This document shows, one piece after another, positions 24,809 through 32,857 of a stretch of DNA of 64,000 nucleotides (position 1 is its first letter; each line of letters opens with the position of its first letter). This DNA comes from Opacimonas sp014872805 (GTDB lineage Bacteria > Pseudomonadota > Gammaproteobacteria > Enterobacterales > Alteromonadaceae), in contig WKFN01000003.1 of assembly GCA_014872805.1 (NCBI GenBank), forward strand, positions 62,001 through 126,000, written 5' to 3'. Made by a program: the position numbers and the translations under genes. The notes beneath the pieces were generated by a model that saw nothing but the letters and a program-made list of their open reading frames with translations, did no database searches and was not told where the DNA came from.

Positions 24809-25375
24809 TCAGTGGTGCTCCCGTAATAGTTTATCGACCATTAATAGCGCAACGATACTGCGGGCTTCGGTAAAGTCTTCGCGGGCGAGTAATCCATTGA
24901 TGTCGGCAATTGGCCATTTGACCACTTCAAGTGGTTCTGGCTCGTCGCCTTCTAGGGACTCTGAATACAAATCACGGGCGATTAAAATGTGCATCTTGGC
25001 GTTAAAAAAGGTGGGTGCCATAGATACTTGCGTTAAAAAGCGAATGTCGTTAGAGCCGAAGCCGATTTCTTCTTTGAGTTCTCTGTTGGCCGCTTCTTCT
25101 GGTGCTTCACCTGTATCAATTAAGCCTTTAGGAAAACCCAATTCGTAGCGATGCGTGCCAGCGCCGTATTCGCGGATCAGCAAAATGTGCTCTGGATCCG
25201 CAAAAGGCACTACCATCACTGCGCCTCGCCCGTGACCAGCCATTCGTTCAAACTCACGGGTTGCACCGTTGGAGAACGTTAAGTCGACCTGCTCGACCGC
25301 AAAAAAACGACTTCGCGCAACAATCTTGCGCTCAGTGATAATGGGTAAAGGCTTATTTGGGTCAATCTCTGGCAT
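24809..25375 (-). CDS. nudE: ADP compounds hydrolase NudE
   Basis: Nudix hydrolase acting on ADP-ribose, Ap3A and NADH-type compounds. 188 residues. The Nudix box is complete: G-x5-E-x7-REUxEExGU is read as GLIDTGEAPEEAANRELKEE followed by IGFG (about residues 88-111). The upstream FPKG and downstream MAPTFFNAKMHILIARDL segments match the NudE subgroup. It is divergent from yrfG, and nudE-yrfG proximity is the same as in E. coli. Confidence 0.93.
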   Translation of the reverse strand: MPEIDPNKPLPIITERKIVARSRFFAVEQVDLTFSNGATREFERMAGHGRGAVMVVPFADPEHILLIREYGAGTHRYELGFPKGLIDTGEAPEEAANRELKEEIGFGSNDIRFLTQVSMAPTFFNAKMHILIARDLYSESLEGDEPEPLEVVKWPIADINGLLAREDFTEARSIVALLMVDKLLREHH

Positions 25376-25464
25376 AGGCGTAATTGGCGAGAAGAACTGC
25401 TTTTATTTTTTTCAATGTTGATATAATCATACCGTTTTTTTATGTTAATGGTAAGTAACTTTTT

Positions 25465-26142
25465 ATGGCAAAACTGAATTGGTCAGAGATAGAGACGGTA
25501 CTTTTAGATATGGATGGTACGCTGCTTGACTTGCATTTCGATACGTTTTTTTGGTTAACGTTAGTACCACAAAAAATCGCCCTTAAGCACTCAATATCCC
25601 TTGAACAGGCTAATGCAGTAATGGCTAAAGAGCTTGCCAAGGTGCAAGGACATATTCAGTGGTATTGCTTGGATTATTGGAGTGAATTGCTCGATTTAGA
25701 CATCGCGACGATGAAATACGAGGTGGAACACCTAATTGCTCTGCGTGAGGACACATTACCGTTTCTGGATGCGCTCAAACAATCTGGTCGTAGAGTTATC
25801 TTGTTGACTAATGCCCATCAAGGCAGTTTATCACTAAAACTTGAGCGCACAAAACTCGATGAACACATCGATGAAATTGTCTCGACGCATCAATACGGCG
25901 TTCCGAAAGAGTATCAATCTCTGTGGCAGAAGGTGCATCAAGATTATGGATTCATCCCAGCAAAGACATTATTTGTTGATGATAGTGTGCCGATCTTATG
26001 CGCGGCACAAAAATACGGGATTGAACATTTGCTCGGTGTCGAGAACCCTGACTCACAAAAACCACATAACGTGATTGATGCCTTTCCATCTGTGAGCGAT
26101 TATCGAGTATTACTTTCTGATATTACTGAACATACTGTCTAG
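25465..26142 (+). CDS. yrfG: GMP/IMP nucleotidase YrfG (HAD family)
   Basis: Haloacid-dehalogenase-type 5'-nucleotidase of 225 residues. HAD motif I is VLLDMDGTLLDLHFD (near residue 13), motif II is VILLTNAH (near residue 112), and motifs III/IV are around GVPKEYQSLW and TLFVDDSVPI. E. coli YrfG prefers GMP and IMP. Its 3' end overlaps the convergent diguanylate cyclase gene by 4 nt. Confidence 0.9.
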   Translation: MAKLNWSEIETVLLDMDGTLLDLHFDTFFWLTLVPQKIALKHSISLEQANAVMAKELAKVQGHIQWYCLDYWSELLDLDIATMKYEVEHLIALREDTLPFLDALKQSGRRVILLTNAHQGSLSLKLERTKLDEHIDEIVSTHQYGVPKEYQSLWQKVHQDYGFIPAKTLFVDDSVPILCAAQKYGIEHLLGVENPDSQKPHNVIDAFPSVSDYRVLLSDITEHTV

Positions 26143-27137
26143 TGTTGTTGTCGAGCATTTTCTCCTGCAACACCTGAAATGGTGTCTAGTTCGGCCATAC
26201 AGTAGCGGTTGCGGCCATCGCGCTTAGCACTAAACATCGCATCATCAGCCGCTTGGAACAGAGATAGGGCACTGTGACCTGGCGATGGATAGACGGTCGC
26301 GACCCCTAGACTGATACTCAAATAAGCATTGCTCGGAGAAAGTTTGTGGTTGATGTTGGCATCGCGAATGATTTTGAGCATTTGTTCGGCTTTTTGTACT
26401 GCTCCGAACGCATTACAATCGGGTAATAACAACACAAATTCTTCGCCGCCAATTCGCGCGAAAATATCAGCTGTCCGATTGGAAACCCCTTCAAGCAGTC
26501 GAGCTACATTGATTAAACAGTTGTCTCCCTCGGCATGACCATACGCTTCGTTGTATTCTTTAAAGTAATCTATATCAACTAAGATCATCGACATCTGATG
26601 GTGGTAACGAATGCAGCGGGCCCATTCACGTTGCAGAACTTCATTGTATTTGCGCCGATTGGCAACCTGGGTAAGAGGATCATAAAAGGCCATTGCCTCT
26701 AAATATTGAGATTGTTCTTTGAGACAGATATGAGTTTGAATACGTGCCTCAAGTTCTTCAAGCTGAATCGGCTTAGTCACATAATCCACGCCACCTGCAT
26801 TGAAGCCTTTGGTTTTATCAAGAGTGCTATCGAGACTCGACAAAAATATAACCGGAATACCCGAGGTGGATTCTTCTGCTTTGAGCCGTTGACAGACCTG
26901 ATAGCCATCCATTTCAGGCATAATGATATCAAGTAAAATCAAATCTGGTTGTGGGAGTTGTTTAACTAAGCATAATGCTTCATGTGCTGAGGACGCAAAA
27001 ATCACAGAGAAATGGCCTGATAGACCATTTATAATCAAATGCAAATCAATAGGACTATCATCGACTACGAGCACTCTGTAAGTACGGTTATTCACGTTAT
27101 TTGAAAATGCACAGAGTTTGTTACCATATAAATCCAT
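26139..27137 (-). CDS. Response regulator with diguanylate cyclase (REC-GGDEF) output
   Basis: 332 residues from ATG at 27137; a TTG at 27197 would add 20 residues, and neither start has a clear RBS. The receiver domain has RVLVVDDSPIDLH, phospho-Asp in LILLDIIMPEMDG and the Lys in YVTKPIQ. The GGDEF domain follows, with active-site FARIGGEEFVLLLP and an allosteric inhibitory site RxxD five residues upstream (RTAD). It should therefore make c-di-GMP when phosphorylated and be product-inhibited. It lies downstream of gspN on the same strand with about 96 nt between, so it may be read through from the secretion operon. Confidence 0.9.
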   Translation of the reverse strand: MDLYGNKLCAFSNNVNNRTYRVLVVDDSPIDLHLIINGLSGHFSVIFASSAHEALCLVKQLPQPDLILLDIIMPEMDGYQVCQRLKAEESTSGIPVIFLSSLDSTLDKTKGFNAGGVDYVTKPIQLEELEARIQTHICLKEQSQYLEAMAFYDPLTQVANRRKYNEVLQREWARCIRYHHQMSMILVDIDYFKEYNEAYGHAEGDNCLINVARLLEGVSNRTADIFARIGGEEFVLLLPDCNAFGAVQKAEQMLKIIRDANINHKLSPSNAYLSISLGVATVYPSPGHSALSLFQAADDAMFSAKRDGRNRYCMAELDTISGVAGENARQQH

Positions 27138-27232
27138 ATCAACACACACTTTATGTTCCAATGTTGGAAGTATTGACCCAGATCTTAGGTTTCGCAAATT
27201 TTAATATTAAGTTATGTCCTTTCAGCACCCCT

Positions 27233-27997
27233 TTACCAAGTGAATTGGGTATAGCCGTCGTTTCCAGGTTGCCCAAGAAAACGACCTACTGCTTTGATTT
27301 CATTAGGCATATCTTCAGGTATGTTAAAGCGACCATTCACTCGCAACGACTGTAAATCGCGTCCAGAGGCGACAAAACTCAAGTTCAATGCATTCGGCTC
27401 AGCCACATCAATGGTTAAGTTTTGGTCAGAGCAACCAAGCGTTGCATCAAATGTTCCCATTTCGACTAAGCCTGAAGGGGCTAACACTTGGGCATTGCGC
27501 CATTGCCCCGTACCTGAAATGGCCTCGCAAAGTACTTGCGTTGCGTTCATCTGTACCGAGGCGTCGACTAATTTGACCTCAACGGGGCCTTTGGCCAAGA
27601 CCTTCATCGGTAAATTTGCACGATTCAAGATTGTTTGTGCGGGCATGCGAATAGTCATATCAGATAACGCAAGATGTTGCTTGAACAAAGACATTACGGC
27701 ATTGCCTTTGAGATAGACCTGATTCGTTTCTCGAATATTGCCCACATGTAATTCTAATCCGACTTTTCCAGTCAGTAAACGCCATGGTGACAAAGACCAG
27801 CGCACTGAGGTTAACTCAGTATGGGCGACGCTAGCCCGCTGGATTTTACCTTGCCAAATACTACCACTGACGCCAAACAGTTGTATGTTTGCTGGCAGAT
27901 TCACACGATATACAAGCTGTTTAGCAGGAAGTGTGGTCAGTAAACACACCACAAAAAATAGCGTTCCGATGAGTCCCCAGACGACCTTACGATTCAT
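27233..27997 (-). CDS. gspN: Type II secretion system protein N
   Basis: Inner-membrane accessory protein of the type II secretion apparatus, 254 residues. It has an N-terminal transmembrane helix (VVWGLIGTLFFVVCLLTTLP) followed by a periplasmic beta-rich domain with family motifs GSIWQGKI and VRWSLSPWRLLTGKVGLEL. Last gene of the gspC-N operon; it overlaps gspM by 4 nt. GspN is dispensable in some systems. Confidence 0.9.
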   Translation of the reverse strand: MNRKVVWGLIGTLFFVVCLLTTLPAKQLVYRVNLPANIQLFGVSGSIWQGKIQRASVAHTELTSVRWSLSPWRLLTGKVGLELHVGNIRETNQVYLKGNAVMSLFKQHLALSDMTIRMPAQTILNRANLPMKVLAKGPVEVKLVDASVQMNATQVLCEAISGTGQWRNAQVLAPSGLVEMGTFDATLGCSDQNLTIDVAEPNALNLSFVASGRDLQSLRVNGRFNIPEDMPNEIKAVGRFLGQPGNDGYTQFTW

Positions 27998-28473
27998 TTG
28001 CCAAGCTCCAAGCGTCGTACTTTGACCATTCCCGGGGCATTCCCTTCGGTGACATCAATTTGCAGAATCTGCGCACCGCGTTCTTCAATTAGTGCTAACC
28101 AGCTCATGAGTTGGTTAAACTCGACTTCGTCGATAAATACTTGAACTTCTTCGCCCCGAGGTTGAATGCGAGTGAGCGTAATTTGGCGTTGACTAGCGGT
28201 TTGATTCACAACTTGAACCAAGGTGCCTTCTAATCCTCTTGAAGCAGAATCATTGGCGGGCAGACTGCGTACTTTGCGTTGTTGTTGTGCTACCCAAGTG
28301 GCCAGACTCTCTTGTTGCTGTAAGCGCTTGGCTTGGTCCGTCACGGCTTGATTCACCGGTTGCCAAATCAACCAATACACCGCGCCAAAAGCAATGACGA
28401 CGCACATCACTTTGAGGAGGAATTGGTCGCGCTCAGATTGTTGTTCGAACCACTGTTTTAATTGCAAGAGCAT
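27994..28473 (-). CDS. gspM: Type II secretion system protein M
   Basis: 159 residues. A cytoplasmic N-terminal stub (LKQWFEQQSERDQFLLKVM) precedes one transmembrane helix (CVVIAFGAVYWLIWQPV), then a coiled coil and a small ferredoxin-like periplasmic domain ending FNQLMSWLALIEERGAQILQ. GspM partners GspL in the inner-membrane platform. 11 nt downstream of gspL and overlapping gspN by 4 nt. Confidence 0.93.
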   Translation of the reverse strand: MLLQLKQWFEQQSERDQFLLKVMCVVIAFGAVYWLIWQPVNQAVTDQAKRLQQQESLATWVAQQQRKVRSLPANDSASRGLEGTLVQVVNQTASQRQITLTRIQPRGEEVQVFIDEVEFNQLMSWLALIEERGAQILQIDVTEGNAPGMVKVRRLELGK

Positions 28474-28484
28474 GAAAAAACCTT

Positions 28485-29687
28485 TTAACTTTTGATGATT
28501 AGCGCACCGATGACGCGATTATTTTGATTGTTAATAGCACCTTGCGTCACCGTGTAACCGGCTTCGGAAGCTTTGTTTTTGAAGCGTTCTAATTGACCAA
28601 AATTATCCGCTACCGCTTGCATGCGAATTTCCCCTCGTTTGTGATCAAAACGAATGGATTGGGCTTTAATATTGCCGGCTGCAAAGGCCGTTCCCAAGTT
28701 GCCAAGCATCTGAATACCCGACACTGCACCACCGCTGTTCTCGCGTTGCTGCACATAACGGGTGATCGCTCGTCGCGGGTCGCGATAATTGCCAAGACCT
28801 GGAAAACTCTGCGCTATATTGGTTTTGATAGACGTTTGCAACGCATCGTTTTGTGCCTTTAACTCCGTGTATTGAAAGCCTTTATTGGCGAGCGCCAACC
28901 CAAAAGCGAGCGCCACTATCGCTGCAGTATTGCGCCAATATAACCAAGTCGTGTTCGACGTTGCTTTCACTTTATAGGTTTGTTGTAATAAATTACACTC
29001 AGGTGAATCGCTATGTTGCGCCAAAATATGAATCGGCAGTTCAAGTTCGGCATCGTTGATTGTGACAGGAACAGGTAATGTGAAGGATTGTTGCAACTCC
29101 GCAGTTAATGTCCTTGCTTCAGTGAGCTCTGGATGCTGCTGGATATAGCCTTGCAGGGTCATCCCCATCCACGATCGTTCCCCCGTCATCCCTTGCCATT
29201 GTCCGTGGCGCCAGAGGATTTGATCGTCAAGTTGCAAAAGACTCAAAGCATCTGGTGAGGCAGGCAATGCCAGTACATCGGGGACCATGGTATCGCACAC
29301 AAATCCCGCTTCAGATAACCAAGCTTGCCATTGTTGCATTTGTTCATGACTGACTAAAGCTAAAGTTTGCTCGTTTTCTATGCGGGGGCCCAGTGCAATA
29401 AAGTGCTCATCGACATCAGAGGCCATATCGTCTTCTAACATAAAGCCAATCGATGCCATGACTTTGCGTCCAGCATTGGGAGGCAAGGAGACTGCAGCTA
29501 AGCGTACGGCAGAACTATCGACAATCGCTCGCACGGGACGCCCACCGGCGCGTTCGTGTAAAGTGCTTAACTGCTGCGCATCTGGCAAAATCCCTGAGGC
29601 GAGAATCTGACTTGACGCACTGTCCCACATGCCCCAATAAACAGGCTGTTCTGCGCGAGCGCCAAGACGCAAAATAAGTTGTTCCAC
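28485..29687 (-). CDS. gspL: Type II secretion system protein L
   Basis: 400 residues. The N-terminal ~240 residues form an actin-like cytoplasmic domain that recruits the GspE ATPase (AVSLPPNAGRKVMASIGFML segment), then one transmembrane helix (TTWLYWRNTAAIVALAFGLAL) and a periplasmic ferredoxin-like domain that pairs with GspM. It follows gspK by 2 nt. Confidence 0.93.
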   Translation of the reverse strand: MEQLILRLGARAEQPVYWGMWDSASSQILASGILPDAQQLSTLHERAGGRPVRAIVDSSAVRLAAVSLPPNAGRKVMASIGFMLEDDMASDVDEHFIALGPRIENEQTLALVSHEQMQQWQAWLSEAGFVCDTMVPDVLALPASPDALSLLQLDDQILWRHGQWQGMTGERSWMGMTLQGYIQQHPELTEARTLTAELQQSFTLPVPVTINDAELELPIHILAQHSDSPECNLLQQTYKVKATSNTTWLYWRNTAAIVALAFGLALANKGFQYTELKAQNDALQTSIKTNIAQSFPGLGNYRDPRRAITRYVQQRENSGGAVSGIQMLGNLGTAFAAGNIKAQSIRFDHKRGEIRMQAVADNFGQLERFKNKASEAGYTVTQGAINNQNNRVIGALIIKS

Positions 29688-29689
29688 GA

Positions 29690-30748
29690 TTAAAATCTCC
29701 CAAATTTGCGATGCACAACCGTCAGTTCATTATCGTTACTTACGCGCAATAGACTGCTGAGGAAAAAACGACTCTGATCGTATTGTGTTTCTGTACGCAA
29801 AGTAAAATATTCTGTGCTAATTGTAAACCATGCTTGCATCATTGGGTCGAGTTGCAAGGTGTTGAGTAGCGGTTCATTAAAAAAGGCTTGGATGTCATCA
29901 TAGCCATCTTCAGGACGATTGCTGATGAGATTTTGCGCATCCGCTTCCGTTATATTGAGTAACGCACTGAGTAATAACGCATCTTCTTCCGTTAAGGTGT
30001 TGATGTTGACAGTCATCATGTGCTCATTGGGAATGACGCATACATACTTGAGTAATTCAGGTAGCCAAGCGATATCCACGCCATTAACCAGGCGCAACTC
30101 GGAGATATCAGCCAAAAAGCGATTTGCCGCCAAGTAGGGAAACGCTGTACCGCGATAGGTTTCATCTTCCGCGCCAAGTTGCCGAGCTTGTGAATCCTCA
30201 TCAATAAAATCCAGCAGACTATCTCGCACCACCTCAGCATTGTAGGTATCGTTGCCATTGACTCGTCGCACTAATTCGGTAAATGCTTGGGCCAAATCAC
30301 CAACACCAGTCGTGCTAGTTCCATTGGACTGAGTGGAAGCTTGTTGAGCCGGTGCTGTAGATGTTGTGGGAGTAGACGATGCGGACGCTGAACCCGTTGT
30401 CGAGCTGGAAGCGGAGGCGGATATTAAGGCGTTAATATTAAAACACGCTTGGGCATCTTCAAGTTGTGCGGTGATCATGCCGTTTTCAATTGGAAAGGTA
30501 ATGGGCTCAGCCCATGGCTGATTCAGGTGAATGATGCCATTACTCAAACTGAGTACTTCCTTCATCGCAATTGTGGCATATTGTTCTGCCCCTAAGGCAA
30601 ACCATTGGGCTTGATTTTGGGCTTTGATGTTGGCGGTGCGCTGCCCTTGCAATTGTAAGGAAACGCCCATCTGCATGGCAATAATGCTGACTAAAGCGAC
30701 GATAAATAACACCACTAGCAAGGCCGCGCCGCGCTGATGTCGGATCAT
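29690..30748 (-). CDS. gspK: Type II secretion system minor pseudopilin K
   Basis: Largest minor pseudopilin, 352 residues, sitting at the tip of the pseudopilus with GspI and GspJ. The prepilin leader is short (MIRHQRG) with cleavage predicted at G7-A8, followed by the hydrophobic helix AALLVVLFIVALVSII. As is typical for GspK, no Glu is seen at +5. After DAQACFNIN there is a Ser/Thr/Ala-rich linker of about 40 residues (about 110-150), longer than I expect; the rest (EVVRDSLLDFIDEDSQ, NINTL, LISNRPEDGYDD) is canonical. It overlaps gspJ by 4 nt. Confidence 0.92.
   Translation of the reverse strand: MIRHQRGAALLVVLFIVALVSIIAMQMGVSLQLQGQRTANIKAQNQAQWFALGAEQYATIAMKEVLSLSNGIIHLNQPWAEPITFPIENGMITAQLEDAQACFNINALISASASSSTTGSASASSTPTTSTAPAQQASTQSNGTSTTGVGDLAQAFTELVRRVNGNDTYNAEVVRDSLLDFIDEDSQARQLGAEDETYRGTAFPYLAANRFLADISELRLVNGVDIAWLPELLKYVCVIPNEHMMTVNINTLTEEDALLLSALLNITEADAQNLISNRPEDGYDDIQAFFNEPLLNTLQLDPMMQAWFTISTEYFTLRTETQYDQSRFFLSSLLRVSNDNELTVVHRKFGRF
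30299..30421 (-). repeat. Low-complexity Ser/Thr/Ala linker within gspK
   Basis: About 41 codons encode a run almost entirely of Ser, Thr, Ala, Gly, Gln and Pro (for example SASASSSTTGSASASSTPTT). It is inserted between the first strand region and the large alpha domain of GspK and probably forms a flexible linker; such DNA is prone to length variation between strains. Confidence 0.7.
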
Positions 30749-31380
30749 GAGCTTACTCCTTGCGGCAAAATAGCAAATTCACGGCGAATTTCACCAAAGG
30801 TTTCAGAGGTGATGACAATCGCAATGCCACGAGGGAGTTGTTTACCTGTGAACTGTTCTTCCCACTGGATTTCATTGCGATTGTTGGTGCCAATGGCGAA
30901 CTCAAATATCAAATTAGACACATTAGGTAATAACATCCGGGTTTGCGGTTCGGTGTTCGTCACATTGTCAATAAAAAATGTATAGATCCGTTCCAGCTCA
31001 TTACTGCCGTTAAGACGATAGCCAACGCCTTGGAGGTTGGAACGAGGCTGGCGTTGTAATGGATTGGCCCAGCCGTTGCGGGTAAACAAAATACCATCTG
31101 CTAGGGAGTCGGCAACACCATTTCCCCCTTGAATCACGACTTCATTGTCTTGACCTGACAGACGAGGCGCTAAAGCAATAATTTGAGACATATCTCGTTC
31201 GATCACCATCATACTGCGCTGGAGCATTTCTAGCTCTTGCATTTGGGTATCCGAGGCTTTGGCAGAATCAATCACGCTACTCAAAACGGTACTTGAGGCC
31301 ACCGCAATAATGGCAAGAATGGCGACAGCCACCAAAATTTCGATTAGGGTAAACCCGTGATGTCGGCCTTGCACAATCAT
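30745..31380 (-). CDS. gspJ: Type II secretion system minor pseudopilin J
   Basis: 211 residues. The prepilin cleavage motif is HHG^FTLIEILVAVAILAII, with Gly at -1 and Glu at +5. The conserved DMSQIIALAPRL and the C-terminal SETFGEIRREFAI match GspJ. It works with GspI and GspK to initiate pseudopilus assembly. It directly abuts gspI and overlaps gspK by 4 nt. Confidence 0.94.
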   Translation of the reverse strand: MIVQGRHHGFTLIEILVAVAILAIIAVASSTVLSSVIDSAKASDTQMQELEMLQRSMMVIERDMSQIIALAPRLSGQDNEVVIQGGNGVADSLADGILFTRNGWANPLQRQPRSNLQGVGYRLNGSNELERIYTFFIDNVTNTEPQTRMLLPNVSNLIFEFAIGTNNRNEIQWEEQFTGKQLPRGIAIVITSETFGEIRREFAILPQGVSS

Positions 31381-31799
31381 TACGAACGTTCCACAGGTGG
31401 GGTAAAGAAGGTCACAACATCGGTAATGGTTGTTTTCATATCGGAATCAAGGCTGACCCAGACTCGAACTTGAACCATATCGTCCACTTCGGTTTTGCTC
31501 ACATCTTGACGCCAGTACCAAGTCCTATCGAGCATTGTCATCTCACCCTTAGCATTTTTTTCCAAAGGCCAACGACGTTCGATATGGATTTGATTGAGGC
31601 GGTTATTGGCAACATACGTGGCAACCGTAACGTCTTTGATTTGACTCACGCCCGTTAAATTATCACTGGTCGCTTTCAGTACAGCAACACCGGTTAAGCC
31701 AAAGATCAACAGCGCAACCATGACTTCAATGAGCGTCAAACCACGTTGTTTCTGCTTAGATAAATGCGTGTGTTTTGGGAGGCGTCGGCGTGGATTCAC
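31380..31799 (-). CDS. gspI: Type II secretion system minor pseudopilin I
   Basis: 139 residues. A longer basic leader (RRRLPKHTHLSKQKQRG) precedes cleavage at G^LTLIEVMVALLIFG, with Glu at +5. The following ATYVANNRLNQIHIERRWP and YWRQDV segments are GspI-specific. It overlaps gspH by 4 nt and gspJ by one base. Confidence 0.94.
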   Translation of the reverse strand: MNPRRRLPKHTHLSKQKQRGLTLIEVMVALLIFGLTGVAVLKATSDNLTGVSQIKDVTVATYVANNRLNQIHIERRWPLEKNAKGEMTMLDRTWYWRQDVSKTEVDDMVQVRVWVSLDSDMKTTITDVVTFFTPPVERS

Positions 31800-32410
31800 A
31801 GGATATCTTCCTCGTCATACTCCATGATCAATGGCAAAAAGCCTTGTCCTTGTACTTGTATTGCCAAAGGTCGCGCATCGCCAAACTGCTCACCTAAATA
31901 AGAAAATTCGACAGCAAAATCACCAATTTCGCCACTGGGATACAAAAATAACTCAGGCGGTGGTGGTGGTTCGTCTTCTGGATCGCCAATCTGCACGCCA
32001 GCACTGCTGACCGAGAGTTCTTCGTCAAATAAACTACCAGAGCCTAAAAATGAATCATCGTCTAACCAAGCTAAACCGTCTAGTTTTACCTTAAATGTAA
32101 ACCGTTCAGGCATGGCGTAGGCTTCCATCCATTGTGCTCCTTCAAGAGGCAGCCATTCTTCACTATCAGACAACTCAACGAAACTATAGGTGAGCGTTTC
32201 TTTGTTCAAGCGCACCCCAATTAGAGTTTGATTAAGTACCGCAAAATCAGATGCAATCGCAAGTTTGGCAGCAAACCGTTTAGCTTCTTGTTCAAGTTGT
32301 TGCGCGGGCTCTTCACGCAGCGGATTGACGACAATCATGCTTGCGACCATACCCATGACGAGCAGGACCAGCATGATTTCGATTAACGAGAATCCGCGAC
32401 GAGCGTGCAT
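31796..32410 (-). CDS. gspH: Type II secretion system minor pseudopilin H
   Basis: 204 residues. Prepilin motif MHARRG^FSLIEIMLVLLVMG with Gly at -1 and Glu at +5. The central AKRFAAKLAIASDFAVLN segment is typical of GspH. It carries a proline-rich acidic insert (DPEDEPPPPPELF, near residue 145). Begins 3 nt after the gspG stop. Confidence 0.93.
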   Translation of the reverse strand: MHARRGFSLIEIMLVLLVMGMVASMIVVNPLREEPAQQLEQEAKRFAAKLAIASDFAVLNQTLIGVRLNKETLTYSFVELSDSEEWLPLEGAQWMEAYAMPERFTFKVKLDGLAWLDDDSFLGSGSLFDEELSVSSAGVQIGDPEDEPPPPPELFLYPSGEIGDFAVEFSYLGEQFGDARPLAIQVQGQGFLPLIMEYDEEDIL

Positions 32411-32413
32411 GGA

Positions 32414-32857
32414 CTATTTTAAGTAGTCGTTGAGATTCCAAGTACCGATATCATCATCAGTGCCTGGCTCACCATCTGGACCATAGGAAAAAATATCGAC
32501 CAAGCCAACTTCTCCTGGACTGATCAGCTGATAATCATTACCCCAAGGATCTTGAGGGAGACGTTTGATAAAACCTTGCGCAGGATAGTTGCGTGGCATG
32601 GGATCAATCTGAGGCTCAGATACCAAAGCGTCCAGCCCCTGTTCGGTGGTCGGAAAAATATTGGTTTGTAATTTATAACGCTCGATTGCGCTTTCCAAAG
32701 ATTGGATATCGACCGCGGCTTTTTTGAGTTGTGCGGTTTCTTGGTTACCCAAAATTTGAGGCGCGACGATTGATGCCATGATCGCGATGATCACCAGCAC
32801 TACCATAATCTCAATCAAACTGAAGACACGGGCGTGGCGCAAAGAGGATATGTTCAT
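32414..32857 (-). CDS. gspG: Type II secretion system major pseudopilin G, with Val at the -1 cleavage position
   Basis: 147 residues; GspG is the main pseudopilus subunit. The mature part is canonical: FSLIEIMVVLVIIAIMASIV, AAVDIQSLESAIERYKLQT, FPTTEQGLDALV, LPQDPWGNDYQ and the calcium-site loop GPDGEPGTDDDIGTWN. The leader reads MNISSLRHARV^F, with Val (GTC at 32825-32827) where prepilin peptidase needs Gly. Gly (GGC) to Val is one base change. Phe at +1 and Glu at +5 are retained. If real, the subunit should not be processed and the secretion system should fail. The gene is otherwise intact, in place, and overlaps gspF by one base. Confidence 0.93.
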   Translation of the reverse strand: MNISSLRHARVFSLIEIMVVLVIIAIMASIVAPQILGNQETAQLKKAAVDIQSLESAIERYKLQTNIFPTTEQGLDALVSEPQIDPMPRNYPAQGFIKRLPQDPWGNDYQLISPGEVGLVDIFSYGPDGEPGTDDDIGTWNLNDYLK

